Assembly: GCA_021108005.1 (NCBI GenBank)
Contig: JAIORS010000026.1
Location: 1-46,122 of the forward strand
Source of the DNA: Candidatus Aegiribacteria sp.
GTDB taxonomy: Bacteria; Fermentibacterota; Fermentibacteria; Fermentibacterales; JCC-6
DNA length: 46,122 nucleotides
Direction of reading: 5' to 3'
How positions within the stretch are numbered: the stretch's first letter is position 1; the number at the start of each line of letters is the position of its first letter. Shown here piece by piece: positions 16,357 through 25,600 of this stretch. A model generated the notes under the pieces. It worked only from the letters and a program-made list of their open reading frames with translations, did not search any database and had not been told where the DNA came from. Position numbers and translations under genes: made by a program.

Positions 16357-16746
16357 TCATAACTTCTCTACGTGATCGATAAATTCATTTACGACGAAGG
16401 CTCTGATAGTGTTACTGTCCGGATCGCAGGGTGTCATGAAGAATCCCATCTTGTCGGGATTGTAGCCCATTCCAACACCTACGAATCTTTCGCCATCTAC
16501 AAAATGAATTCGAAGCTTGGCGCCGAAAACCCTCTGGGATTCATCAAAATCGGAGACTTCACGGTAATCTGGGTCCCCGTCGAACTCCTTTACGAAAAAA
16601 ACCGCCTTAAGTTTATTGACATTAATAACCTCTGTTTGCTTTTCGCTTCTGGCGGTCAGGTGGAACATTGCCCTGTTAGGAGTGAAGTCACTGGTAAAAC
16701 CCTTAAGAATTTTTCCGTCAGCGTAATGAGCAACAATCCTGTTCAT
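16357..16746 (-). CDS. Small conserved protein, DUF6982-like
   Basis: 129 residues from ATG 16746; chosen over the ORF start at 16764 because AAGGAG stands 6 bases before it. Begins MNRIVAHYADGKILKGFTSD, then FTPNRAMFHL and a second beta-rich half (RIHFVDGERFVGVGMGY). The '..aryldGkvlkG...F.P....FhL' pattern is that of a small PilZ-like/DUF6982 family often found near signalling or secretion genes. No catalytic residues. It lies 85 bases downstream of the radical-SAM gene on the same strand and may belong to its operon. Confidence 0.6.
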   Translation of the reverse strand: MNRIVAHYADGKILKGFTSDFTPNRAMFHLTARSEKQTEVINVNKLKAVFFVKEFDGDPDYREVSDFDESQRVFGAKLRIHFVDGERFVGVGMGYNPDKMGFFMTPCDPDSNTIRAFVVNEFIDHVEKL

Positions 16747-16831
16747 CTGATACTCCTTAATCATTATAGAGTAACCGGTTCCACTAACAAATAAACAGTC
16801 AGACCGTACCTGTCAATGAGTAACAATCCGT

Positions 16832-18622
16832 TCAGATATCCAGGGCTTTGCTCCAGCTGGCTTCCATCTGTCTGTCCATAAAAAGAACCTGATGTATTGA
16901 CGGTACTTCCAATAAGAGCTTACCCATGTCCCAGTTACTGCCCGGTAACCTTACGCAAACACCAGCGTTCCATAATTCTCTGTTCAATTCATCGGGAGAA
17001 TTTACATCAAGCACCACCGTGCAGGTGGCAGCAGCCGCTGTTATCCAGTCGGCAGAGAAGCCATCGGCTTCATCGATCAGAATAGAAACCCTCAAATTTC
17101 CCTGTCGCCCAAGGATTCTGCCGGTTCTGCCCGAGTAGTCCACAGGGTTATCCAGATTTCTAACCCTATCAACCAGATTCAGGGGGAATTCCTTTTTCGG
17201 GCTTAGAACAACGTCGAGAACGCAGAAAGGATCTGCCTTCAGCCTTGTTCGAACGAATTTTAACAGAAGGTTCCTTTCCGCCCAGAGGTCTTGCGATGCT
17301 ATCCTGATGGTTCCATGCCTGAAGGAGGGCATACGTCTCCGAAGGTCGGGATTCATGTCAAGATCTATCAGCTCCGTTCCAGGCCAGCCTTCGAACAGAA
17401 GGGGTCTTGCGGCAAGGTCCAGGTCGTAACCGACTATATCCGCAATTTCCTCTCTTGCTTCAGCGAACCCCTCCATACTTTCATCGCTGAACCTGTAATA
17501 AGGCGGTCTGGACATGTATTGATTCATGAATTCCTGCCTCATCGAAGTTCCCGGCAGCATGGAGAGGTAAAACACCTGTACGTGCTGATGCAGATCCCGA
17601 TCCTTTATCATGAGCGCAGTTCTTATTGCGTCTGAAGGGCTGTCTCCCGGAAGCCCAAGAATAATGTCAATAACCGGAGTTACCCCCGCATTTTTCAGGT
17701 TGAGGGCTCCATCAAGTACCTTGAGGGGATTTCCCGGCCGCCCTGATCGGATAAGAGTGTCTCTGTTAACCGATTGAAGTCCGATCTCAACGTTTCTGAA
17801 GCCGGCATCCGCAATAAGAGATGCTGTCGATGTTGAAATGAGGTCGCCCCGCATTTCGCCAAAAAAGTTCGAATCAAGTTTGTTCATGCTTTTCAGGAGT
17901 TCAACAAGATCACCGCGGCTGTTGAATGTAGGATCAAGGAAAACTATTTCCCCCGCTCCGGCCTTTATAAGGCTTCCGAGCAGTTCCGAAGTGCTCTCCG
18001 CGTCAAGAATCCTGGGCGACGGGTGATTCCTTCTGTACGAACAGTATTTGCACCCTCCAGCGCACCCCCTGATAGTTTCAACGTATACCGAAGCTCCTCC
18101 TGCGGGGTCCAGGTAACCTGTGAGCCAGGGGTTCGGATAAGTTCCGGGAAGAAAACTCATTCTGCCGGCTTCCAGGAATCTCCCATTTTTCCGGATGATT
18201 TTTCTTGTGGAGTCCGCGTTCAGGATTTCAGTCGCGAATGGCTCGCCCTCGCCCGAAACCATGAGGTCGAAAGCATCAGAGGAAACAAGCCATTCGTTAT
18301 CAATTGTTACTTCCGGACCCCCTGCGACAGTGATTATCCCGGGCAGTCTGTTTTTCAGGATTTTCGCGAGCCAGAAGCTTCTCTCAGCGTTCCACATATA
18401 TAAGGTGAATGCTACAAGTTCCGGTGATCTATCCACTATCAAATCGGCAAGAGAACGGTCTCCTGCCATGTCAATCGTGTTCTGATCAATTACAATTTCT
18501 GAAGGGAGGCATGCCGCGGCAGCAAGGGAAGCTCCGGCCATGGGTACGTTTCCGGTTGCCTCAAGCGGTGCTGAGGGATTCAGGGGAAGCTGGACCATCA
18601 GGGGGTCGTTCAGGTCATGCAA
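16832..18622 (-). CDS. B12-binding-like/radical SAM protein
   Basis: 596 residues. N-terminal domain about 1-140 has the Rossmann-like outline of cobalamin-binding domains in this superfamily (LVAFTLYMWN, GIITVAGGPEVTIDNEWL, MVSGEGEP) but lacks DxHxxG, as do many relatives. Radical SAM core about 175-400 with CAGGCKYC (Cys187, 191, 194), GEIVFLDPTF and VEIGLQSVN. The C-terminal ~190 residues are not recognised. The start is uncertain: TTG 18622 overlaps the upstream stop; ATG 18598 is the alternative. Substrate unknown; it is coupled to an integral membrane protein and an MFS transporter. Confidence 0.85.
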   Translation of the reverse strand: MHDLNDPLMVQLPLNPSAPLEATGNVPMAGASLAAAACLPSEIVIDQNTIDMAGDRSLADLIVDRSPELVAFTLYMWNAERSFWLAKILKNRLPGIITVAGGPEVTIDNEWLVSSDAFDLMVSGEGEPFATEILNADSTRKIIRKNGRFLEAGRMSFLPGTYPNPWLTGYLDPAGGASVYVETIRGCAGGCKYCSYRRNHPSPRILDAESTSELLGSLIKAGAGEIVFLDPTFNSRGDLVELLKSMNKLDSNFFGEMRGDLISTSTASLIADAGFRNVEIGLQSVNRDTLIRSGRPGNPLKVLDGALNLKNAGVTPVIDIILGLPGDSPSDAIRTALMIKDRDLHQHVQVFYLSMLPGTSMRQEFMNQYMSRPPYYRFSDESMEGFAEAREEIADIVGYDLDLAARPLLFEGWPGTELIDLDMNPDLRRRMPSFRHGTIRIASQDLWAERNLLLKFVRTRLKADPFCVLDVVLSPKKEFPLNLVDRVRNLDNPVDYSGRTGRILGRQGNLRVSILIDEADGFSADWITAAAATCTVVLDVNSPDELNRELWNAGVCVRLPGSNWDMGKLLLEVPSIHQVLFMDRQMEASWSKALDI

Positions 18623-19457
18623 TCCAGTTGCTGCTCACCGATGTAAGATTCGCCAGAACCCACACGATGTTCAAAATCCATGCTGCAAGCACCAGAGACA
18701 CCGCTGCTGGATGATGGAGTCTTAGTCTATTTCTGAAGAGAGATGTTGTGGTGAACAGAAGAAACACAAGTGTGATATGCAGTATCGCGGCTCCCGCTGG
18801 ATATTCGCATTTGACGATAAGAAATGCCAGTATAAGCAGGGAAACAAGGGCAGTATTGGCGGCTATTCTGGTCAGCCTTCTTATCCAGTATTCCGAATAG
18901 GCCAGCGAGGGCAGGAAATAGTAGAATCCGCTTCCTTCCCTGGCGAAAAGACGCAGGTAATAGGTTGCTGTAAAGGGGATTGTAATTGAAAGTAGAAAAA
19001 GCAGGACAAATGATACAAGTGAAACAACCCAGTCAGTGTCATGAGCTGCGTACTGCAGGTCAGGCGCCGGAGTTATCCCTGTGAAGATAAGGAGAATCAG
19101 AAGAAAAACCTGAAGTGTTACTGTAAAACCCAGAACTGCCCACTGATTTATTACCTTCCGGTTCAGTATCCGTACTACCTGGATAAGTAGAAGCAGTCCT
19201 GCCAGCTGGCCGGCTGCTGTGTATAAAACCCTGATTCCTGAAAGGGCAGCGATAACTGCGAAAAGAAGGCAGAATACAAGAAGCTGTACCGTTCTGATCC
19301 AGGAAAGGAGCCTGGTGAATCTGCCAATTCCTTTTTTTTCAACCTGTTCGACTGATTCGCATGCAAGGTCAACATCCATGAACGATGACCCTCTGTTCAG
19401 CCGGTGAAAGATCTCCTCCAGAACAAACAGTGCGAAAAGGATAATTAATACTGTCAT
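18615..19457 (-). CDS. Integral membrane protein, unknown
   Basis: 280 residues with about 8 hydrophobic helices and an N-terminal anchor (TVLIILFALFVLEEIFH) followed by a soluble loop of about 35 residues. I do not recognise a family. It overlaps the MFS stop (ATGA) on one side and the radical-SAM start on the other, so the three genes are almost certainly one operon. Confidence 0.75.
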   Translation of the reverse strand: MTVLIILFALFVLEEIFHRLNRGSSFMDVDLACESVEQVEKKGIGRFTRLLSWIRTVQLLVFCLLFAVIAALSGIRVLYTAAGQLAGLLLLIQVVRILNRKVINQWAVLGFTVTLQVFLLILLIFTGITPAPDLQYAAHDTDWVVSLVSFVLLFLLSITIPFTATYYLRLFAREGSGFYYFLPSLAYSEYWIRRLTRIAANTALVSLLILAFLIVKCEYPAGAAILHITLVFLLFTTTSLFRNRLRLHHPAAVSLVLAAWILNIVWVLANLTSVSSNWIA

Positions 19458-20761
19458 TCAGTTCCCTCCGGGCTACGAACTGTCTTGAGAACCAGGCCTC
19501 CCGATACGAAAAGTACCAGCAGCGACAGTATGGACAACCTTGAACTTCCCGTAATATCGTTTATCAAAGCAAACATCAATGGTCCTAATATACTTGCGAA
19601 CCTCTGAGAAATGGAAAAGAAACCGAAATACTCGGCATTCATTCCGGCAGGTATCATCCTTGAATAGAATCCACGGCTGACAGCCTGAAGCCCGCCCATA
19701 AAAAGACCCACCATACCTGCAAGTATCCAGAAATCGATGGCTTTCTTCATCCAGAACGCATAGAAGATTATAACAATGTAACCTGAGATACCTGCATAGA
19801 TCATCTTCTTTGAACCGAACCTTTTCGCCAGCCAGCCATATAGCAGGCTTCCGGGAACTCCTACTGCCTGGGTGAGCAGCAGAGCGCCTATAAGATCGCC
19901 GGAATCAAGTCCGAGTTCGGTTTTGCCATAAACAGTGGCCATCATAATGACAGTCTGAACACCATCGTTATACAGCAGGAATGCCAGGAGAAATCTTAAG
20001 ATATTCTTTCTTGTCCTGATGTGGCGGAATGTTGAAACCAGTGATGAGAATCCTCTGTGAATGGAACCTGCAAGTGTTCTTTCACTGCCGGATATGCCCT
20101 CAGGTACTTTTATGAAGAGGGGTATGGAGAAAAGGCTCCACCAGACGGCAACAGAAAGGAATACATACTTCAGGGCAGTTGTAGTTTCGGCAAATCCGAA
20201 AAGGGATGGTTTTCGTATCATCAGAAGGTTTACCGCAAGGAGAATTCCGCCACCGAGGTATCCGAAGGCGTAACCTCTGGATGAGATAAGCTCCCTTCTT
20301 CCGGGTACTACTGCTGAAACGAGAAGTGAATTGTAAAACACGTTGGCTCCCGCGAACCCGATCTGTCCCACAACAAGAAGCCCGAGAACCGGCCAGATAT
20401 CTCCCGGTCCGGTAAATGAGAGAAGGGCAGCCGCAATCACGCCTGTTCCAGTCATAACCCCCAGGAACTGCTTCCTTCTTCCACCTGCGTCCGCCGCTGC
20501 GCCAAGGACAGGGCCCATCAGAGCAACCACGAATGCAGCGGCAGCCATGGCATACCCCCAGAGTGACATGGCGTTGCTTGAAATACTCATTCCCAGAAGA
20601 GACCAGTTTACAGTACTGCCAGCGCAGACCGTTTCTGCGAAATAAACAGGCAGTACCGCCGCTACAATGGTTGTAACGAAAGCCGAATTGCCCCAGTCGT
20701 AGAGGCACCAAGCATTCTCGCGAGAGAGCCTGAGAAAGTTTTTCAGAATTTCCCCTTTCAC
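19454..20761 (-). CDS. MFS transporter, UMF1 (Atg22-like) family
   Basis: About 12 TM segments. The N-terminal ENAWCLYDWGNSAFVTTIVA and the internal GRRELISSRGYAFGYLGGG are typical of UMF1 transporters. The frame is open from ATG 20830, but family alignment suggests GTG 20761 (VKGEILKNFLRL) as start; neither has a convincing RBS. Substrates of the family are largely unknown; fungal Atg22 exports amino acids from the vacuole. First gene of the operon with 18615 and 16832. Divergent from pckA. Confidence 0.85.
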   Translation of the reverse strand: MKGEILKNFLRLSRENAWCLYDWGNSAFVTTIVAAVLPVYFAETVCAGSTVNWSLLGMSISSNAMSLWGYAMAAAAFVVALMGPVLGAAADAGGRRKQFLGVMTGTGVIAAALLSFTGPGDIWPVLGLLVVGQIGFAGANVFYNSLLVSAVVPGRRELISSRGYAFGYLGGGILLAVNLLMIRKPSLFGFAETTTALKYVFLSVAVWWSLFSIPLFIKVPEGISGSERTLAGSIHRGFSSLVSTFRHIRTRKNILRFLLAFLLYNDGVQTVIMMATVYGKTELGLDSGDLIGALLLTQAVGVPGSLLYGWLAKRFGSKKMIYAGISGYIVIIFYAFWMKKAIDFWILAGMVGLFMGGLQAVSRGFYSRMIPAGMNAEYFGFFSISQRFASILGPLMFALINDITGSSRLSILSLLVLFVSGGLVLKTVRSPEGTE

Positions 20762-20891
20762 CGCACGAACATAAACCGTTTTATCTTTCAGTGAAAGAGA
20801 TTGACTGCAGGTGGTTGCCTTGCTCAGCATGGAGTATTTTACTGAACCTGATAAAACTGTGGTAATGAATCACGCTTACGAAAGGTATCCT

Positions 20892-22568
20892 ATGACACTT
20901 CAGCAGAGGGTTACGGAAACTGTTAATTCAAGGGACAATGTATTCAGGAATATTCCCAGGACTGAAATGATACGGAAAGCAGTGGACAGGGGTGAGGCTG
21001 TTGTCAGTGCCTGCGGAGCGCTGTCCACCTGGACTCCTCCCGAATCAACGGGAAGGAGCCCGAAAGACACTCTGATAGTAAAACGGAAATCAAGCCAGGA
21101 CAGTATCGACTGGACCAGCCCCAACAATATTCCGGTTGACGAAGGTACATTCGATATGGTCTTTGAAGACGCTCTTGAAAAACTCGCGGAAGTACCCGAG
21201 CTTTTTATCACCGACAGGCTCATAGGCGCTGATTCATCTTACGCTCTGCCGGTGCATACCATTTCTGACGGGGCTCTGCCTGCTCTTTTCACCGATAATA
21301 TGTTCCGCCCATGGGTAGATGAAGCCGCTGAGAGCACATGCTTCCGGGATAAGCATTTTACTCTGATAGTTCTGCCTTACCACAAACTTGACCCTTTGAA
21401 GTACGAAGGTCGTCTGAGGATTGATCCAAGACTAGGACATACATCAACGATGATGGTGGGAATGGATATGGACCGCCGCATCGGGATCGTCTACGGTTCA
21501 GCTTATGGAGGAAGCGTAAAGAAGCTGATGTTCACCGTTATGAACTACCTTCTTCCAACGGTGGATATCCTCCCGATGCATTGCAGCGCTAACGAGGGTG
21601 ATGATGGTAAAAGCGCCCTTCTTCTTGGACTTTCCGGAACGGGCAAGACAACGCTTTCGGCGGATCCTTCCAGAGCTCTTCTTGGAGATGACGAACACGG
21701 CTGGGGAGAAAGCGGAATAGCCAATTTTGAGAACGGGTGCTACGCGAAACTCATAGATCTCAGCGCAAAGAAGGAACCGGAGATATACAATGCCTGTTTT
21801 CACGAAGGTGACTGGCTCGAGCACGGCTCGATAATCGAGAACACGATGATGTACACTGACGGGCATTTTGACCTTTTTGACGACAGGCTTACACCCAATT
21901 CCAGAGGTTCGTATCCGCTGCGTTACCTTTCCAACATCAAAGAATCATCAGTGGCGGGACATCCATCAACCATCCTTTTCCTTACAGCGGACGCCAATGG
22001 TGTATTACCCCCCGTATCGAAACTGAGCCGGAATCAGGCTATGTTCTGGTTCCTGATGGGCTATACCAGCAAGCTTGCCGGAACTGAAACGGGAATTACC
22101 GAGCCCGTAAGTACTTTCTCAAGGTTCTTCGGTGAACCCTTCATGCCCAGAAATCCCGATGTTTACGCGTCGATGCTTGGCGAGCGAATGGATCGGTACG
22201 GTACGGAAGTCTACCTCATTAATACAGGCTGGAGCGGAGGGCCATACGGAGTGGGTTCAAGGATAGACCTGCCACTCACGAGAATAATGGTAAACGCCGC
22301 CCTTTCGGGAATACTGAGAGAGATCAGTTGCCATGAAGACCCTGTTTTCAGAGTAATGGTGCCGGATTCATGCCCGGGATTGCCTGACTGTTCAATACTT
22401 GATCCTGTGAATACTTGGGAAAACAAGGAAGCCTACAGAGCCAGAGCCCACAAGCTTGCAACTGAATTCAGGGCGCATTTCGGAAAAGCCTACGGTAACA
22501 AGGGTATTTCCGAAGAGATTGCAAGCGAATGTCCAGGGTCAGGTCTTGCATCCGGGCATTATGTATAG
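20892..22568 (+). CDS. pckA: Phosphoenolpyruvate carboxykinase (ATP)
   Basis: Interconverts oxaloacetate + ATP with PEP + CO2 + ADP. Signatures: ESTGRSPKD, MHCSANEG, kinase-1a loop GLSGTGKT and the metal/ATP motif DDEHGWGE. 558 residues from ATG 20892, chosen for AAAGG 6 bases ahead; ATG 20829 and GTG 20811 are in-frame alternatives that would overlap the divergent MFS ORF. The last residues (GSGLASGHYV) and the stop are read from the inserted repeat at 22535, so the native C-terminus has been replaced. In anaerobes this enzyme can run in either direction. Confidence 0.96.
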   Translation: MTLQQRVTETVNSRDNVFRNIPRTEMIRKAVDRGEAVVSACGALSTWTPPESTGRSPKDTLIVKRKSSQDSIDWTSPNNIPVDEGTFDMVFEDALEKLAEVPELFITDRLIGADSSYALPVHTISDGALPALFTDNMFRPWVDEAAESTCFRDKHFTLIVLPYHKLDPLKYEGRLRIDPRLGHTSTMMVGMDMDRRIGIVYGSAYGGSVKKLMFTVMNYLLPTVDILPMHCSANEGDDGKSALLLGLSGTGKTTLSADPSRALLGDDEHGWGESGIANFENGCYAKLIDLSAKKEPEIYNACFHEGDWLEHGSIIENTMMYTDGHFDLFDDRLTPNSRGSYPLRYLSNIKESSVAGHPSTILFLTADANGVLPPVSKLSRNQAMFWFLMGYTSKLAGTETGITEPVSTFSRFFGEPFMPRNPDVYASMLGERMDRYGTEVYLINTGWSGGPYGVGSRIDLPLTRIMVNAALSGILREISCHEDPVFRVMVPDSCPGLPDCSILDPVNTWENKEAYRARAHKLATEFRAHFGKAYGNKGISEEIASECPGSGLASGHYV

Positions 22569-22600
22569 TTTAATTTAAGAAGATAACTATATATATGAGT
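22535..22600 (+). repeat. REP-like element copy A (AGGGTCAGGTCTTGCATCC family)
   Basis: Starts AGGGTCAGGTCTTGCATCC, then GGGCATTATGTATAGTTTAA and an A+T-rich tail. It matches the copy at 27825 for about 45 bases with few differences. It lies partly inside the 3' end of pckA and supplies its stop codon; the rest fills the convergent gap to the cyclase gene. Confidence 0.8.
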
Positions 22601-22608
22601 TCAGCCTG

Positions 22609-25600
22609 CTAGATAATCTGTAGAAGCGCGCTGCGCCTGTCGACAGAAATACGCATTTCCTTTTCAAGATTCATTGCCTTCATCCTGCAGTTGTCCCGTT
22701 TTTCAGCATCTTCGGGTGAAATGTTCTTTCTGAGATTAAACATACTGTAAAATGTCATTAATGTATCCGCAAGAGCTGGTTTCATACCGTAATTTTCAAA
22801 GATTTCTATTGCATTGCCGAATTCCATACTCCCCTTTTTGAATTGTTCAAGGGAGAAAAAGCGCATTCCAGAAAGCCGATGGATTATTGCCCTGCCTGCG
22901 GTTAACCCCATTTCTTCGACAAGGTATTCAGTCTCTTCAATTATTTCCATGATTCCATCTGAATTACCATTTTTCAGGTGAATATCCGCAAGGATGAGAA
23001 GCACAGCAAGCAGAAGGCTTTTCGCATTAACCTTCCTTGCCAGCTCCTCCGCTTCTCTCAGTGTGCCTTTGGCGGTTTCCTCATCCTCTTCCTCAATGGA
23101 AACCAGGGCAAGAAGCATAAGTGAACTTGCCTCTTCACGTTCAAATGATGACTTTCTTGAACGTTCAAGAGCTGTATTTCCAAGTTTTCTGGCTTTCTCC
23201 GATCTGCCCATTGCAAGATTGAGGACACCAAGCTGGTAGTGCGCGAGAAGTATATCATGAAGGGCGGGGAGTTCCTCAGCCTGGAGTCTGTACCTCTCCG
23301 CGGACTCAAGGGCTTTTTCAATCCATCCCGTTGAACTGTAGACATTGGACATATTACCGCTGGAACTCATGCATAACAGCTTATCACCAATTTCATTTGA
23401 GATGACCAGTTGTTTATTGTAGGAGTCAATTGCCTCGGCATACTCACCCAGTTTGTTTGAAACCAGGCCGATATTGCCATAGGTAACAGCCATTTCTCTC
23501 TTCATTTTGTGTTCAAGAGCTATATCAAGAGCCTTGAGATAGTACTCTCTGGCTTCAGTGTAGTCGCCATTCGCCCAGTGGACAGTGGCGATAGTATTGT
23601 AGGAAAAACCGCGTTGATGGGCATGTTCTGCTTCTCCGTAGCCATGCATATTTTCGGCAAGGTTGACAGCCTTCAGGGCTTTCTTCATAGCCAGGTCATT
23701 ATTACCCAATACGCAGTAGGCCCATGCCCGGAAGCATTCAATACGTGTGAAAAGGACGTTGTGCCTTCCCGGGTTCTGCAGCAGCATTTCTTCAGAGTTG
23801 TCAAGTAATTTCATAGACCTGTCAACGTCCCCGCGGGTGTAATGTATCTCGGCAATCGCTACTGAGATATCAACTTTCATGCCTATTTCATCTGATGACT
23901 CCATAGCCTGGCTGTAATATTCGAGAGCCTTATCGTACTTTCCTATTCTGTCATTGATCTTTCCGATATATCTACAGCATTCCACAAATTGATCCGGCTT
24001 GTGATCCGGGTGGTTTTCAATAATGTGAACAGCATCCTGAAAGTGCCTGATGGCGTTCAGATTTCGGTATTCCGACCAGGCCCTTTCACCTGCCATAAAG
24101 CTGTATTTCAGTGCTTTATCCCATTCTTCCGCAGTGCGGAAGTGATAGGCGAGTATGGAACACAACGCTTCAAGCTGGTCTGGATGCAGTTCCTCGAGTA
24201 TCAAACCAATGGCACCATGGATTTTCTTTCTCCGTTTTCTCAGAATGGAATCGTATGAGACGTCTTTTATCAGTGTATGCGAAAAAACGAACTCCAGTTC
24301 TTTCAACTCCGATTGATACATAAGACCTGCGCCGGTGCAATCCATGAGGCTATCATGAACATCCCGCCGCAAGACCGTTCTGACGATTTCTTCTTCGAAT
24401 CTGAAACCCGCAACACTGCCAATTCTGAGGCATTCCTTCGCCTGTATTTCCAGCCTGTCTATCCTGGCCATCACCATTGAGAAAATATTACCCGGCAGTT
24501 TATCGTCACTGTAAAGACTGGTTCTTACCCATGTATTGTCCTTCATCAGAATTAGTTTTTCCTCAATAATGTAGAGCAGGAACTGCATGAGATAGAATGG
24601 GTTTCCATTTGCTCTTTCCAGAATAAGGTTTTCTATTTCCTGCTCAAGAGATATACCATTAAGAATATCTATCATCAGCTTATTGGTTGCATTGTATCCC
24701 AGGCCTTTAAGGAGCATCCTGTGAACCGGGAATTCATCTTCTGCAAGCAGTTCTCGTTCTTCGGGTCTTTTTGAAAGAACGAAGGATACATTACCGTCTG
24801 TGTATTCAAGCAGTTGTCTGATAATGTATTCTACCGCTTCAATGTCTTCATCTGATGCATTGTGTGTATCTTCGAGAATGACGCATACGGGTTTGCGGTG
24901 AGATTTAATCATCTCGCAGATTCCATCGAGCAGATTCTCCTTTCTCAGTTTTGGAGGCAGTGTGTCGTAATCCGAATCCGGGTAGCTTAGAGAAAACAGC
25001 ATCTTTCCCAGGAAAACCTCCCGTTTTGAAAGGCTGCCGCCTGAATCATCAAGTTCATGGACAAGGTTCTGAAGTTTTTTCCTTCTGATTTCAGGTGAAT
25101 CATTATCCAGCATTCCGGAAAGATTTCCAATTAGTGACGCAAACAGGTCGTTTGTTTCTCCATGTTCATGGGAGGTTCCATGAAGTACGCAATAATCCTT
25201 TTCTTTCATACGTTCCGAGAGTTTTTTCAGGAGGCTCGTCTTACCTATGCCGGCATCGCCTTCGATTTCTATAACAGATTTTCCTTTAATTATTGTCGAT
25301 GAGATTTTGGAAAGCTCTTTTTCTCTTCCGACGAAGGGGTATCTGTCGCAGGAATCTGTTCTCCGCGCAACCGGAAAATACCGCCTGACTGAGCCTTCCT
25401 TGCCCTTAAGCATGATACTGTCCATAAATTCGTATTCGAAGTGATTACTGGACATCCTGTATACTCTTTCAGAAACTGCTATATCTCCAGGCCCGGATGA
25501 ATCTGCCAGACGGGCTGCAGTATTCACAACATCTCCAATAACGGTGTATTGCCTGCACCACGAATTGCCTATTACACCCGCGAAAGCATAGCCTTCGTCT

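Noticed and set aside
20811-20891. Longer PckA from GTG 20811 or ATG 20829
   Set aside because: These starts lack well-spaced RBSs and would overlap the divergent MFS frame; not excluded, but ATG 20892 fits better.
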